This document shows positions 13,325 through 24,989 of a DNA stretch of 64,000 nt, piece by piece (the stretch's first letter is position 1; the number at the start of each line of letters is the position of its first letter). Below the pieces are notes generated by a model. The model was given only the letters and a program-made list of their open reading frames with translations. It made no database searches and had not been told where the DNA came from. Both the position numbers and the translations under genes were made by a program. The stretch is from Carallia brachiata (lineage: Eukaryota > Streptophyta > Magnoliopsida > Malpighiales > Rhizophoraceae): positions 124,001 through 188,000 of the forward strand of contig JADCRB010000048.1 in the NCBI GenBank assembly GCA_021464245.1, given 5' to 3'.

Positions 13325-14055
13325 CATATATATACTTAACAGTTAACATGCACGAGTTTAAGATACTATCTCTGTGCAGTAAGGATGTTTTTTTTGTTGT
13401 TAATCGGTTCCAAATGAGTTTCGAATCCAAGACCTTCAGTGTTAGAGAAAACTCTATTATATGTGCACAACTATAAAATTGTTATACAAAGCAATAAGCA
13501 TGTTTAACTATAAAATGGTTATGCAAAACCAGTTCTCTCAAGTAACAAAGTACGTCTAGAGTTAAAACTCAAGTTTAACTCATAACTCATAAGGGAATTT
13601 CTATTTTAAGTGTGTATAATTTATTCATAATTTTATATTATACAATAAGTGAGATTTATTTAAATAAAAAAATAAAAAATAATATTTAAATAATATTAAA
13701 TTATAAATTAATTTTACTAAAAAAATAAAATTAACAATCACTTCAACAATTCGAAAAAGTGAGTTGACTGCTATGTACATTTTCTAACATATTGCATAAT
13801 TGTTTACATGTACGTTTTTTTTTTACTAAAAGATATGGTTATCTAAATTTTTAATTTTAAGTATAAGTTTCAAACCTCAAGCTCCGCCAATAAGAAAATG
13901 AACTCATAACCCACCAAAAAGAAAATGAACTTATAACTCTTATATTAGGTTTCAAAGAGAGAACGGAATCGGACCAAACCATGGTCACCCAAACAAAAGC
14001 GACCAAAGATACAAAAGGATTACACGTCATCCTGTTACAGCAACTGATCAATATT

Positions 14056-14065
14056 GCCACGTGTC
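14056..14065 (+). promoter_or_regulatory. G-box in AMI1-2 promoter
   Basis: GCCACGTGTC as in copy 1. Here the 260-bp foldback insertion lies between the G-box and the start codon, moving the box to about 400 bp upstream of the ATG. Confidence 0.5.
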
Positions 14066-14095
14066 ACGACAGCTCTCGTTGCAAACGCCGTCTTT

Positions 14096-14355
14096 TTCTT
14101 TTTGTTTTTTTTAAGGGTGCCATTACATCTCCAGAATCGGGCATCTGTCCGAATGTTTTTTTATGCAACAAGACAAAGATTTTGTGCAACAAGACTGCTA
14201 TTTTATGCAACAAAAAAAATACAGAAAAATACAAATTTTTTTTGTTGCACAAAATATCAGTCTTGTTACACAAAATCACTGTTTTGTTGCACAAAAAAAC
14301 ATTCGGGCATATGTCCAATTCTGGCAGCCTAATTTTTTCCTTTTTTTAAGGACCA
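14096..14355. mobile_element. Foldback (MITE-like) element with 14-bp direct repeats, AMI1-2 promoter
   Basis: Imperfect 25-bp inverted repeats lie at 14131-14155 and 14300-14324 (21 of 25 match). The interior is palindromic and rich in GTTGCACAAAA and its complement. A perfect 14-bp direct repeat, CAAACGCCGTCTTT, flanks the insertion at 14082-14095 and 14356-14369. The other four AMI1 promoters have this site once, giving clean empty sites. A second member of the family is at 38615-38850. Confidence 0.75.
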
Positions 14356-14460
14356 CAAACGCCGTCTTTAAAAGATCAGTTTTCTATTAAAAACGTTGTA
14401 GCATCTGGATAGCGTCCACGTACACGCACACGCACGCACGCACACTTGGCAGCAACAGAC

Positions 14461-17269
14461 ATGGCAAGAGACGCAGATTATGGAGCGTTCATGGAGAAAT
14501 TTGTACTAAAGCCAAGCTCTTCAGCGCAGGAACTGCCCTTGAGAGGCCTCACCTTTGCAGTTAAAGATATGTCAGTCCCTCAATTCACTTTCTTTTCTTA
14601 CAGTTTGGTTTCACTTTTGCAGGAATCCCATGAAACAATCTGGGATTTACCTATTCTCATATATTTTTTAAGGCAACCTGCTAATTGGGTTCTCCCAGAT
14701 TATTCTGTAGAACTTTGTCTGTGTGTATCTGAACTTTCACTTGAACTTGGGGTCTTTGGCTGTTCTGTGGTCTGTATCTCGAGCTCTTGTTGCCTGTGAG
14801 TGGTTTATTCATTTTTGTGAGTTGAATTTGGGAAATAGATTTGACATAGATGGGCGTGTTACTGGCTTTGGGAATCCGGATTGGGAAAGGACCCATTCAG
14901 CTGCTACATCAACTGCTCCGGCAGTTCTGGCTGTCTTAGAAGGAGGAGCCACATGTGTTGGTACTACTGTTTTGGCTGAAATGGCATATAGGTGAGATTT
15001 TGAAACTTTGTTGTTCTTGCTTTTGCTGTATGCTTGTGTAAGAGCTCCATGATTTTAAGTTAAATATCCAATGGTGTCATTTTACTTGCTAATTAGTCTG
15101 AAATGGAATCATGGACATGGCATTGATGGGGAAATTTGATGTGTTTCATGTCTTCCATCTTTATCTACAAAAGAAAAAAAGAAACGAACTCAGACTGCTG
15201 TTTATCATTTTTGATATACTAAGAACTTTGAATGTTGATATGGCTGTTGTTTCTTTGAACGCCTAAATACTTGTTTTTGTGGCAGCATGTATGGTGAAAA
15301 TAAACATTACGGTACACCTACAAACCCATGTGCTCCAGATCGAGTTCCTGGGGGATCTTCCAGTGGATCTGCTGTTGCTGTAGGTGCAAAACTTGTAGAC
15401 TTCTCCTTAGGTAAATATTGCGTTACGGAATAATGTTTGGTATATCTTGGTTTGAAAGAGTAACTGAAGTAAAAGATCCTCTGTACTGCAGGAACTGATA
15501 CCGGAGGCAGTGTAAGAGTTCCTGCATCATATTGCAGTATTTTGGGGTTTCGACCTTCGCATAATGCTATTTCGACTGCAGGAGTTATTCCCCTGGCACA
15601 AAGTTTTGACACTGTGGGTAAGGAGCTCTCGATATATGTTTAATTGCCGTTTTGAATGCTTTGCGGATAAACAGACCTAGTATTCTTAACTTGTATCAAA
15701 AACTTCTCTTCCTTGCTAAATTTGTCAAAAAATTGTTATGCTTTTACAGCAGCATTAGCTACTTTAAACTAAAGGCACAGGACTGTGCTTACTAAAACCA
15801 GTTTTTTCTTTTGTTTGATCTCAGCATCCTTTCCCTTAGATATTCATTTCTGCTGACGCCAAAATCTCACACAGGATGGTTTGCTAGGGATCCTCGGATT
15901 TTGACGCAAGTTGGCTGTGTTCTACTTCGACTACCTGATATTAAACCTGTCCAACCAAGTCAGATAATTATTGCAGAGGACTGTTTCAGTCTTTCCAGCA
16001 TTCCAAATGATCGACTTAGTGAAGTTCTTATTAAATCAGTGGAGAAGTTATTTGGGGGTGAGCCAAATTACTGATATAATGCTGTTGCTGTTCTGCAAAT
16101 AATAATATGTATTTAGCAAGAAGGAAGCGCCTGTCCAGTCTGCATTTATCTTAAGAGTTGAGATTTATCTTGGATAAGCTTCACAATTCTAAAATTTATA
16201 CTAGACATTTACTATGTAATACAAAGATATCATGATTTAACTATGTAATCCAGTCTGTGTAAATGTCATCGTCCTTTACTGAGCCCACTTTAGAATTGGT
16301 CCTATTGAATCAGTGATGCTTGATAACGCAGGTGGTATTGTGAAGAATGTAGCCCTTGGGGAACTTGTTAAGGACCAAGTCCCAAGTTTGAACCATTTTA
16401 TGAGCAAAGAAATTAGAGATCAAGAGTATAACATACCATCTTTGGCAGCCCTCTCAAGTGCCATGCGATTACTCGCAAGGTGTGAATATCAGCAAGATTT
16501 TTGCAATTGATTGATAACCATGATTTCCATTACAGACATGCCAAATGCAAAGATTGAATCTATGAAACACTGGCTCCTGCATATATAGGTATGAATTCAA
16601 GAACCTCCATGGTGAGTGGGTCACCACTGTAAAACCTGATTTGGGTCCAGAAATATTTGAAAGAGTATGGAAAGCTGTCAGGACAACGGGTGAAAATATT
16701 GATTCCTGTTGGACCGTGGTGACTGAATTACGCGCATTCCTCAGAACTTTTCTAGGAGTAACCTCTATCTCTCCTGCATTGTAGAACTTTGCATGAATGA
16801 TCAATATGATGTTCCTCTGAATAATTAGTGCCTGCGGGCACTGCTTTCTACTCATAGATTCTTCATTGGATAGCAATTTTACACAGGATTTTGGTGTCCT
16901 AGCTATCCCTACTGTTCCAGGCCCTCCACCAAAACTTCAAACAGATGCAACCACGCTGGAGACTTTTCGTTCCAGGGCCTTTAGCTTGCTGGCTATTGCT
17001 GGAGTGTCAGGATTCTGCCAGGTCCTTTCTTTCTCTCTGTGGTGTCAAAATATTTGCTTTTTCCCTGATATCATAAACCGTCAACTGTTTGTTCTCGTGA
17101 TCATAATATCAATTTACAGGTGAGCATACCACTAGGGATGTATAATGATCTTCCTGTGGCTGTTTCACTGCTTGCAACACACGGTTCAGATGGTTTCCTG
17201 CTCAATGTTGTTGAGACTCTTTACAACACTCTCCAAGAACAGGCTGCCTCTGTCAATAGTTTAACTTGA
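14461..17269 (+). CDS. AMI1: Amidase 1 (AMI1), array copy 2
   Basis: Indole-3-acetamide amidase family. Exons: 14461-14570, 14839-14991, 15286-15410, 15492-15617, 15875-16057, 16332-16479, 16589-16757, 16887-17021, 17120-17269. All join in frame with the same exon lengths as copy 1. The catalytic Lys in TFAVKD, Ser in [12 protein letters not shown] and Ser in GTDTGGSVR are all present. Exon 7 has drifted ([13 protein letters not shown] where others read [12 protein letters not shown]). Intron 5 carries an inverted segment at 16093-16295 that leaves splice sites intact. The promoter carries a foldback insertion. Coding potential is good; expression is unknown. Confidence 0.88.
16093..16295. 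other. Micro-inversion inside AMI1-2 intron 5
   Basis: Read as reverse complement, this 203-base stretch aligns along its length with the corresponding intron of copies 1, 3, 4 and 5 (for example 9515-9730). It contains the phrase AAGCTTATCCAAGATAAA and a segment ending in GCTTCCTTCTTGCTAAATAC. Forward alignment resumes at 16296 (TTGGTCCTATTGAATCAGTG). About 75 bp of intron to its left are missing. Confidence 0.85.
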
Positions 17270-18202
17270 TGAGTACGGGTCATCATTCTGTTAGTTCTTA
17301 TTCTGTCCAAACGTCCAAACTATCTGCCACTGCATTCAACTCCAATTCACTGTGCTGCTTATGAGGCCAAAATTATCTCAAAAATTCCTTCAATAAATCT
17401 ACGTTTCTCTGTCGAGGAGCATTTGGAGTTGATATAGTCATTGTATATGGTCTTGCACAAAAGTACCGTTGGTTTGACCATTATAATTAACACTCTGTAC
17501 CAATATTAGAATTTGTTTGTTTTTGGAGTTTGCAATACCCAATAGTCATGTTATGAAAACTAATTGTTCTTTCATGTTAATGAAACATGGGGTGTCTCAC
17601 AAGATCGATTGGATTATCGAGATGTTTGTGGAAAATAGAAATTTCATAGGAGGCCAATTTTGTTTATCAAAATGGGGTTCCATTTAGCTGCTGATCTCAC
17701 ACCTGAAAGAACTATGATTTCCAGAGGATGCCTATCCACCATTGGCTAAATGGAACCCCTTCTGGTTGTTCATCATTAAATGATGTTGCATGAGCCATCT
17801 CTTCTTTCTTGGATGCTTGAGACATGTCAAGCGTACGGAACTTCTGCCAAAGCCTCTGCACGAGAGTTCAGTTCTGATTTTTTTTTCCCCTTTCTTTAAC
17901 CAAAACCGCATAAACTAAGTGACCAAAAACCGAACACATTCAACCAACGTCTGCAACAGAAGATGAACATCCATGTTTAGGATACCATAAAAACATTACA
18001 AGGTGTCCCGTACAAGGGTAGTAAGAAAAGCTTATAAGACCTATATTCTATGGATCATTACAGAAAGTTGCAAAACTTGTTTAAACACTAAAAACAGAAA
18101 AGAAAGCTATTTTTACAATAGACTTTGATAAGGAACAAACGTACTGCCATCTGCAAAAGAAGTAAACTAAACAAGAAGTTTACAGGCTCTTATCAACTCC
18201 CA
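17270..18202. other. Convergent 3' region between AMI1-2 and SDR-2
   Basis: Duplicate of the 10721-11660 block: AMI1 3' UTR and SDR 3' UTR. No gene was seen. Confidence 0.65.
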
Positions 18203-19131
18203 TTAACCATCGACTATGACACCACCTGCAGAGACAGAGAACACAAAAGGAAAGTCTTTATCAACCCATTGATCAGTTGTTGCAACAAAGTACATCACTA
18301 ATTTATGAAACAGTAAACTTGAAAGAAACTGACCGTTGGGGTGAAGAGGAGAAATGGTTGCTAGCAAGGAACACATAAGAAGGTGCAGCCTCATACGGCT
18401 GGCCAGCTCTTTTCATTGGCACTTTCTTCCCAAACTCTGCAACCTTCTCTTCTTTGAATGAAGCTGGTATCAAAGGTGTCCAAATAGGCCCCAGGGCAAC
18501 GCCATTAACGCATATGCCTCTTTCCACATGTTGTAGTGCAAGGCCTCTAGTGAAACCCACAATTCCACCCTTAGTCGCCGTGTAGTCAAGCAGTTTGGCA
18601 TTTCCCTTGCATGCATTGACTGAGGTGTTGTTAATTATGGAGCTGCCTTTTTTCATGTGCTTCAAAGCATGCCTGCCACCACCACTACCATCAAAATTAT
18701 AACAACTGTCAATACTGCTAAATAGAATTGCATCATGCCCTTGCGAATTCATACCTTTTCACGTAGAAATAAGAGAACATATTAGTCCTAAACACTCTCT
18801 CAAGCCTCCCCTCATCAATCTCTTCCACTGAGAAACTCTCGTACTACTTGGCCACATTGTTAACCAGGATATCGATCTGGCCGTATGCATTAACTACCCC
18901 ATCAACCACTCTCTTGCAATTCTCATCAAACCCCAAGTCCACAGCCACTGCAATGGGATCCTTGGCATCACTAGTCTTATCTTTTCTCGGCATCTGAAGT
19001 GTGTCCTGTGCATCCTTATCCTCTTGAGCCTTCACATACGTGAAGGCCACGGTTGCTCCCTCAATAGCAAAGAAATAACAAACTGCTCTCCCAATGCCTG
19101 AATTACCACTGGTCACGAACGCTACCTTCTC
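18203..19131 (-). pseudogene. SDR aldehyde reductase-like pseudogene, array copy 2
   Basis: Same three-exon remnant as SDR-1: exon 2 about 19131-18755, exon 3 18672-18334, exon 4 18225-18203, with exon 1 absent. It is disabled in several ways. A TAG stop at 18844-18846 (minus) replaces the Gln after NNAAE. A 20-bp deletion near 18346, relative to 11812-11831, shifts the frame in the SSYITGQVLHPNG region. The acceptor before exon 2 has changed from GGCAGGGG to GGCAAGAG. YTATK is still readable. Not expected to make protein. Confidence 0.85.
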
Positions 19132-19335
19132 TTGCCAAAGACATTTCAAATAAAGCCAAATTTGCCAAATTTCTACATGAATTATCACTACAACATATTT
19201 ATTGCAGCATTATATAATCGTCACGTAATTAATCTGACAAAAATTGCTATAAGAACCTCTATTATATGCTTTGGTGATTACAGAATTTTTAAACAGCGAT
19301 TTATTAATATGATCAATAACGCACTGCCTGTATAA

Positions 19336-19848
19336 TTGAATCATTCAATGAAAAATTTGGAGTTCTATGCGACAGAGATACAATAGAAAGCTGGCATCCT
19401 AGTTTGATGAAAGAGTACAACAACATTACAAATGTTCTCAGTCAAAAGGGCTTTTCATGGAATGATAGTTAATGTAAAGTGATGGCTGATGATGATGATT
19501 GGAAAGCTTGTCTCAAGGTGCAGTTCTTTTGTCTATCACAACGGGTTAGAACAATCATCCTATTTATCAACCTTTGAGCTGGCACCTTCAAGAAAACTTC
19601 AGAGAAATAAGGAGGAGGCTCAAGAAGCACCCGGTCACAAGCATTGTCCAGACAGAAAAAATGGAAACGAACTGGGGGAGCATACGTCAATTGAAATCAT
19701 CGTTGCACTTCAAGCCATTCCGGGAATGGACGACGTGCTTTTCTTGGAATCCTGCCAACTTCTTGAAGACGAAAAAAGAGCCAAGTTGTTCGTGGCAATG
19801 GATGTGAACCAGCGAAGGAACTGGCTATTCAGGAACCTTCACAGATAG
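19336..19848 (+). pseudogene. Truncated MSL-gene tail, copy 3
   Basis: Same structure as the remnant at 12812-13324: the end of the sixth MSL module, then the shared internal deletion, then the conserved tail (G-M-D-D ... L-F-L-E ... N-Q-R-R-N-W-L-F). Three bases are missing in the tail (IVAL for IVDAL), and the module part carries a stop (TAGTTAATG). The tail stays open from 19489 to 19848, but it is a fragment without a promoter. Confidence 0.78.
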
Positions 19849-20370
19849 CATATATATACTTAACATGCACTGGTGTAAGATACTATGTCTGTGCAGTAAG
19901 GATGTTTTTTTGTTGGCTCTAATTGAGTTTCAAATCCGAGACTTTAGTGTTAGAGAAGATTATATTATTTGTAAGGTAAGTATGTTTGATCACAAAATTA
20001 TTATACAAAGTCAATCGTCCCTGAAACTTTTAATGTTAGAGAAAATTTTATTATCTGTACAGTAAGTATGTTTGACTCTAAAATTGTTATACAAAGTCAG
20101 TTCTCAGGAGTGACACAGTACGTCTTAAGTCAAGACTGAAGTTTAATTAGAGAAAGTGAGTTGACTTTTGTGTAAACAGCTCATTTTGTGACATGTTGCA
20201 CAATTGTTTATATGCACGTTTGCTGTGATTTAACTTTTCGCCCTTAGAACAATGGCCCTCTCTTTTTTTTTTTTTTTGTGCATTAAAGAAAAAAAAAGCC
20301 TCTAGTACAATGGCCCTCTAGTTGTATGGTTATCAGAATTTTTAATTTTAAATATAAATTTTAAACCTTA

Positions 20371-20767
20371 TGATTTGTTTGGATTGTGTGATTTTAGTGA
20401 AAAAGAAAGTTGTGAGAAAGAATTTTATAAGAAAAGAATGTTGCAAAAAAATGATTAAAAAGTAAAATTTTATATTTAGATTATATAAGAAAATAATAAG
20501 AAAGAAAAGTGTATGTATGAAATTATAAAAATATCTTTATAAATAATTAAATATAAATTAATATTACAAAAATATCTTTATAATTAATAAAATATGTTAA
20601 AGTCATTTTAGTTATTATGCTTAAATTTTTTTTTAATTTTTTTAATTAATTTGATAGTCACTATACTCTTTTCTAACACTTTTCCAATGCCTTCGCAAAC
20701 AAAAGAAAATGTTTTTATTTAATCAATTTTCTTTCTTTCTCTTTTCAATGGTAAACCAATCACAGCA
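20371..20767. mobile_element. Tourist-like MITE in AMI1-3 promoter
   Basis: TTA occurs on both sides (20368-20370 and 20768-20770), the target duplication typical of PIF/Harbinger elements. The left end TGATTTGTTTGG and the reverse complement of the right end TGTGATTGGTTTACC form an imperfect inverted repeat, followed by AAAGAAAG on both arms. The other AMI1 promoters run straight through this site. AT-rich, no coding. Confidence 0.6.
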
Positions 20768-20930
20768 TTAGTCTCTACCAATAAGAAAATGAACTTTTAA
20801 CTCTTATGTTAACTCTTATGTTAGGTTTCAAACAGAGAATGGAATCGGACCAAACCGTGGTCGCCCAAACAAAAGCGACCAAAGATAAAGAGGATTACAG
20901 GTCATCCTGTTACAGCAACTGATCAATATT

Positions 20931-20940
20931 GCCACGTGTC
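20931..20940 (+). promoter_or_regulatory. G-box in AMI1-3 promoter
   Basis: GCCACGTGTC about 125 bp upstream of the ATG of the AMI1-3 pseudogene, followed by GGGAC where other copies have ACGAC. Confidence 0.45.
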
Positions 20941-21065
20941 GGGACAACATGTTGCAAACGTCGTCTTTGAAAGTTCAGTTTTCTGTTAAAAACGTTACAG
21001 CATCTGGATGGAGTCCACATTCACTTCCCCGCGCACAAACAGACGCAAACTTGACAGCAACAGAC

Positions 21066-24000
21066 ATGGCAAGGGACGCAGATTATGGAGCTTTCATGGA
21101 GAAATTTCTACTAAAGCCAAGCTCTTCAGCGCAGGAACTGCCCTTGAAAGGCCTCACCTTTGCAGTTAAAGATATGTCAGTCCCTCAATTCACTTTCTTT
21201 TCTTTCAGTTTGGTTTCACTTTTGCAGGAATCCCATGAAACAATCTGGGATTTACCTAGTCTCATATGTTTTTTAAGGCAACCTGCCAATTGGGTTCTCC
21301 CAGATTATACTGTAAAACTTTGTCTGTGTGTGTCTTAACTTTTACTTGAACTTGGGGTCTTTGGTGGTTCTGTCGTCTATTTCTCGTGTTCTTGTTGACT
21401 GTGAGTGGTTTGGTCATTATCGTGAGTTGAATTTGGGAAATAGATTCGACGTAGATGGCCGTGTTACTGGCTTCGGTAATCCGGATTGGGCAAGGACCCA
21501 TTAAGCTGCTACATCAACTGCTCCGGCAGTTCTGGCTGTCTTAGAAGGAGGAGCCACATGTGTTTGCATAACTGTTATGGATGAAATGGCATATAGGTGA
21601 GATTTTTTAAACTTTGCTGTTCTTGCTTTTGTTGCATGCTTGTGTAAGAGCTCCATGCTTTTAAGTTGCTTATCCTATCTTGTAATTTTACTAGTGAACT
21701 TTTCTGTAATGGAATCATGGGGCTAGCATTCATGGTAAAATTTAATTTGTTTCCAGTCTTCCATGTTTATCAACAAGAAGAAAAAAGAAATGAGCTCAGA
21801 TTGCTCTTTATCGTTTTTGATGTACTAAAAACTTTAATGTTGACGAATTTAAATAGGTTCTACTTTGTATGGCATAATAGACACTTGAATGTTGATGTGG
21901 CCTTTGCTTTCTTTGTACACCTAAATAGTTGTTTTTTTGTGGCAGCATATACGGTGAAAATAAACATTATGGTACACCTACAAACCCGTGTGCTCCAGAT
22001 CGAGTTCCTGGGGGATCCTCAAGTGGATCTGCTGTTGCTGTAGGTGCAAAACTTGTAGACTTCTCCTTAGGTAAATATTGCATTATTGAATGGTGTCTGG
22101 AATGTCTTGGTTTATCAGAGTAACTAGAGTAAAAGATCCTCTTGACTTCAGGAACTGATACCGGAGGCAGTGTAAGAGTTCCCGCATCGTATTGCAGTAT
22201 TTTGGGATTTCGACCTTCACACAATGCTATTTCTGCTGCAGGAGTTACTCCCTTGGCACAAAGTTTTGACACTGTGGGTAAGGAGCTCCCAATATATACT
22301 TAATTGCTTCGTTTTGAATGCTTTGCAGATAAACAGACCAAGTATTCTGAACTTCTATCAAAAACTTCTCTTCCTTGCTAAATGTGTCAAAAAACTGTTA
22401 TGCATTTATAGCAGCATTAGATACTTTGAACTGAAGGCACAGGACTGTGCTTACTAAAACCGCTATTTTCTGTATTTTTGTTTGATCTCAGCATCCTTAC
22501 CCTTAGATATTTATTTCTGCTTACACCAAAATCTTGCACAGGATGGTTTGCTAGGGATCCTCGGATTTTGACACAAGTTGGCCGTGTTTTACTTCGACTA
22601 CCTGATATTAAACCTGTCCAACCAAGTCAGATAATCATTGCAGAGGATTGTTTCAGTCTTTCCAGCATTCCAAATGATCGACTTAGTGGAGTTCTTGTTA
22701 AATCGGTGGAGAAGTTATTTGGGGGTGAGCCAAATTACTGATATATATAATGCTGTTCCTGATCAAGTTCAAATGCAGAATTTAGAGTTAGACATCACAA
22801 GACTTCAAACGCTTTAAAGGCACTCTACATTTTGTCTAGAGTGGACTCAGTAAAGGATGAGGGCATTAACACGGACTGGATTACATAGTTAAATTATGAT
22901 TCCTTTAAATTACATGGTAAAAATCTACCATAAATTTTAGAATCATGAAGCTTTGCCAAGATAAAATCAACTTAAAAGATATATGCAGACTGGACAGGTG
23001 CTTCCTTCTTGCTAAATACATATTATTATTTGAAGCAGTTTGGTCTTATTGAATCGGTGATGCTTGATAATGCAGGTGGTATTGTGAGGAATGTAGCCCT
23101 TGGGGAACTTGTTAAGGACCAAGTCCCAAGTTTGAACCATTTTATGAGCAAAGAAATTAAAGATCAAGAGTGTAACATACCATCTTTGGCAGCCCTCTCA
23201 AGTGCCATGCAATTACTCCAAAGGTGTGAAAATAAGATAGATTTTTGTGATTGATTGATAACCATGATTTCCGTTAGGGGCATGTCAAATGCAAAGATTG
23301 AATCTATGAAACACTGAATCCTACATTTATAGGTATGAATTCAAGAATAACCATGGCGAGTGGGTCACTACAGTAAAACCTGATTTGGGTCCAGGCATAT
23401 CTGAAGGAGTATGGGAAGCTGTCAGGACAAACGGGTGAAAATATTGATTCCTGTCGGACCGTGGTGGCTGAATTCCGCGCATTCCTCACAACTCTTCAAG
23501 GGGTACCCTCTGTCTCTCCTGCACTGAAGAACTTTGCATGAATGATCAATATGATGCTTCCTCTGAATAACTAGTGTCTGCAGGCACTGCTTTCTTCTCA
23601 TAGATTCTTTATTTGATAGCAATTTTCATGCAGGATTTTGGTGTACTGGCTATCCCTACTGTTCTAGGGCCGCCACCAAAACTACAAACAGATGCAACCA
23701 CGCTGGAGATTTTACGTGCCAGGGCCTTTAGCTTGCTGGCTATTGCTGTAGTATCAGGATTCTGCCAGGTCCTTTCTTTCTCTCTATAGTGTCAAAATTT
23801 TTGCTTTTTCTCAGGTATCATTAACCTTCAACTGTTTGTTTCTGTGATCATAACATCAATTTGCAGGTGACCATACCACTAGGGATGTATGGTGATCTTC
23901 CTGTAGCTGTTTCATTGATCGCAACTCATAGTTCAGATGGTTTCCTGCTCAATGTTGTTGAGACTCTTTATGACACTCTTCAAGAACAGGCTGTTTTTGC

Positions 24001-24115
24001 CAATGAAAATTTACTTGATGAGGTCCCATCTCATCAATCTGTTAGTTCTTATTCTCTCCAAAAGTCCAAACTATCTGCCACTGCATTCAACTCCAAATCA
24101 ATGAGCTGCTTATGA
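21066..24115 (+). pseudogene. AMI1 pseudogene, array copy 3
   Basis: All nine exons are recognisable: 21066-21175, 21444-21596, 21946-22070, 22152-22277, 22542-22724, 23076-23223, 23333-23502, 23634-23768, 23867-24115. Two lesions disable it. In exon 2, TCA of HSAATSTAP is TAA (21502-21504), truncating the protein at about residue 56, before the catalytic serines. In exon 7 one extra A near 23430 (GGACAAACGGG against GGACAACGGG) shifts the frame. The normal stop is also lost by an indel at the end, so the last exon reads on to 24115. Catalytic motifs downstream of the stop are still conserved, so decay is recent. Confidence 0.88.
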
Positions 24116-24980
24116 GGCCAAAGCTTATCTCAAACTCCTTCAATACGTCTACGTTTCTCCGTGGAGGATCATTTGGAGTCGATATAATCATTGTATATTA
24201 AAAAAATAACCTGCCATGATTTGTGTCCTGCACAAAAGTACCGTTGGTTTGACCATTATGATTAGCACTCTTTATCAATATTAGAATTTGTTTGTTTTTG
24301 GAGTTTGCAATACCCAATAGTCATGTTTATGAAAACTGATTGTTCTTTCAAGGTAATGAAACATGGGGTTTCTCACAAAATTGATTGGGTTATCGAGATG
24401 TTTGTGGAAAATTGAAATTTCATAGGAGGCTAATTTTGTTTATCAAAATGGGGTTCCATTTAGCTGCTGATCTCACACTTGAAAGAACTATGATTTTCAT
24501 AAGATGTTTATCCACCATTGGCCAAATGGAACCCTTCTGTTTTTTCATAATCATAAATGAAGGTGTATGAGCCATCTCTTTCTTGGATTTTTGAGACATG
24601 TCAAGCCTACGGACCTTTCTGCTAAAGCCTCTGCAGACAACGTCAATTCTGATTCCTTCCCCCCCCCCCCCCCCCCCCCTCGTTGAACCAAAACCGCATA
24701 AATTTTGTGACCAAAAAATGGAACATCTCCAACCAACGTCTGGAACAGAAGATGAACATCCATGTTTAGGATACCATAAAAACACTACAAGGTGTGCCAT
24801 ACAAGGGTAGTAAGAAAAGCTAATAATACCTATATCCTATGGATCATCATAGAAGTTACAAAACCTGTTTAAACGCTAAATACAGAAAAGAAAGATATTT
24901 TTACAAGAGACTTTTATAAGGAACAAAAATACTGCCATCTGCAAAAGAAGTAAACTAAACAAGAAGTTTGCAGCCTCTTA
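24116..24980. other. 3' region after the AMI1-3 pseudogene
   Basis: Duplicate of the AMI1/SDR convergent 3' block. It contains a 21-base C run at 24659-24679. Proline- or glycine-rich open frames across the run are artefacts. No gene was seen. Confidence 0.6.
24659..24679. repeat. Poly-C tract (21 C)
   Basis: Uninterrupted C run. At the same position the other units have mixed T/C tracts (near 11331, 17880, 30052 and 36472). The opposite strand is G21 and could fold into a G-quadruplex. Confidence 0.9.
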
Positions 24981-24989
24981 TCAACTCCC

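Larger units (their letters stand above)
13325..14460. other. Intergenic: MSL 3' flank copy and AMI1-2 promoter with foldback insertion
   Basis: Duplicated MSL 3' flank to about 13850, including an AT-rich stretch near 13610-13740, then the AMI1-type promoter. A foldback element interrupts the promoter at 14096-14355. Short frames across that element are artefacts of its palindrome. No gene was seen. Confidence 0.65.
19849..21065. other. Intergenic: MSL 3' flank copy and AMI1-3 promoter with MITE
   Basis: Duplicated MSL 3' flank, itself containing an internal near-repeat (TTTAGTGTTAGAGAAGAT and TTTAATGTTAGAGAAAAT, about 85 bp apart). Next comes a Tourist-like MITE at 20371-20767, then the conserved AMI1 promoter block. 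No gene was seen. Confidence 0.65.

Noticed and set aside
13981..14390. Overlapping open frames on both strands rich in LCNKT / LLHKI repeats
   Set aside because: They are produced by the palindromic GTTGCACAAAA interior of the foldback element, not by a gene.
24420..24810. Open frames with polyproline or polyglycine
   Set aside because: They cross the C21 tract in an AMI1 3' region and have no counterpart in the other units.
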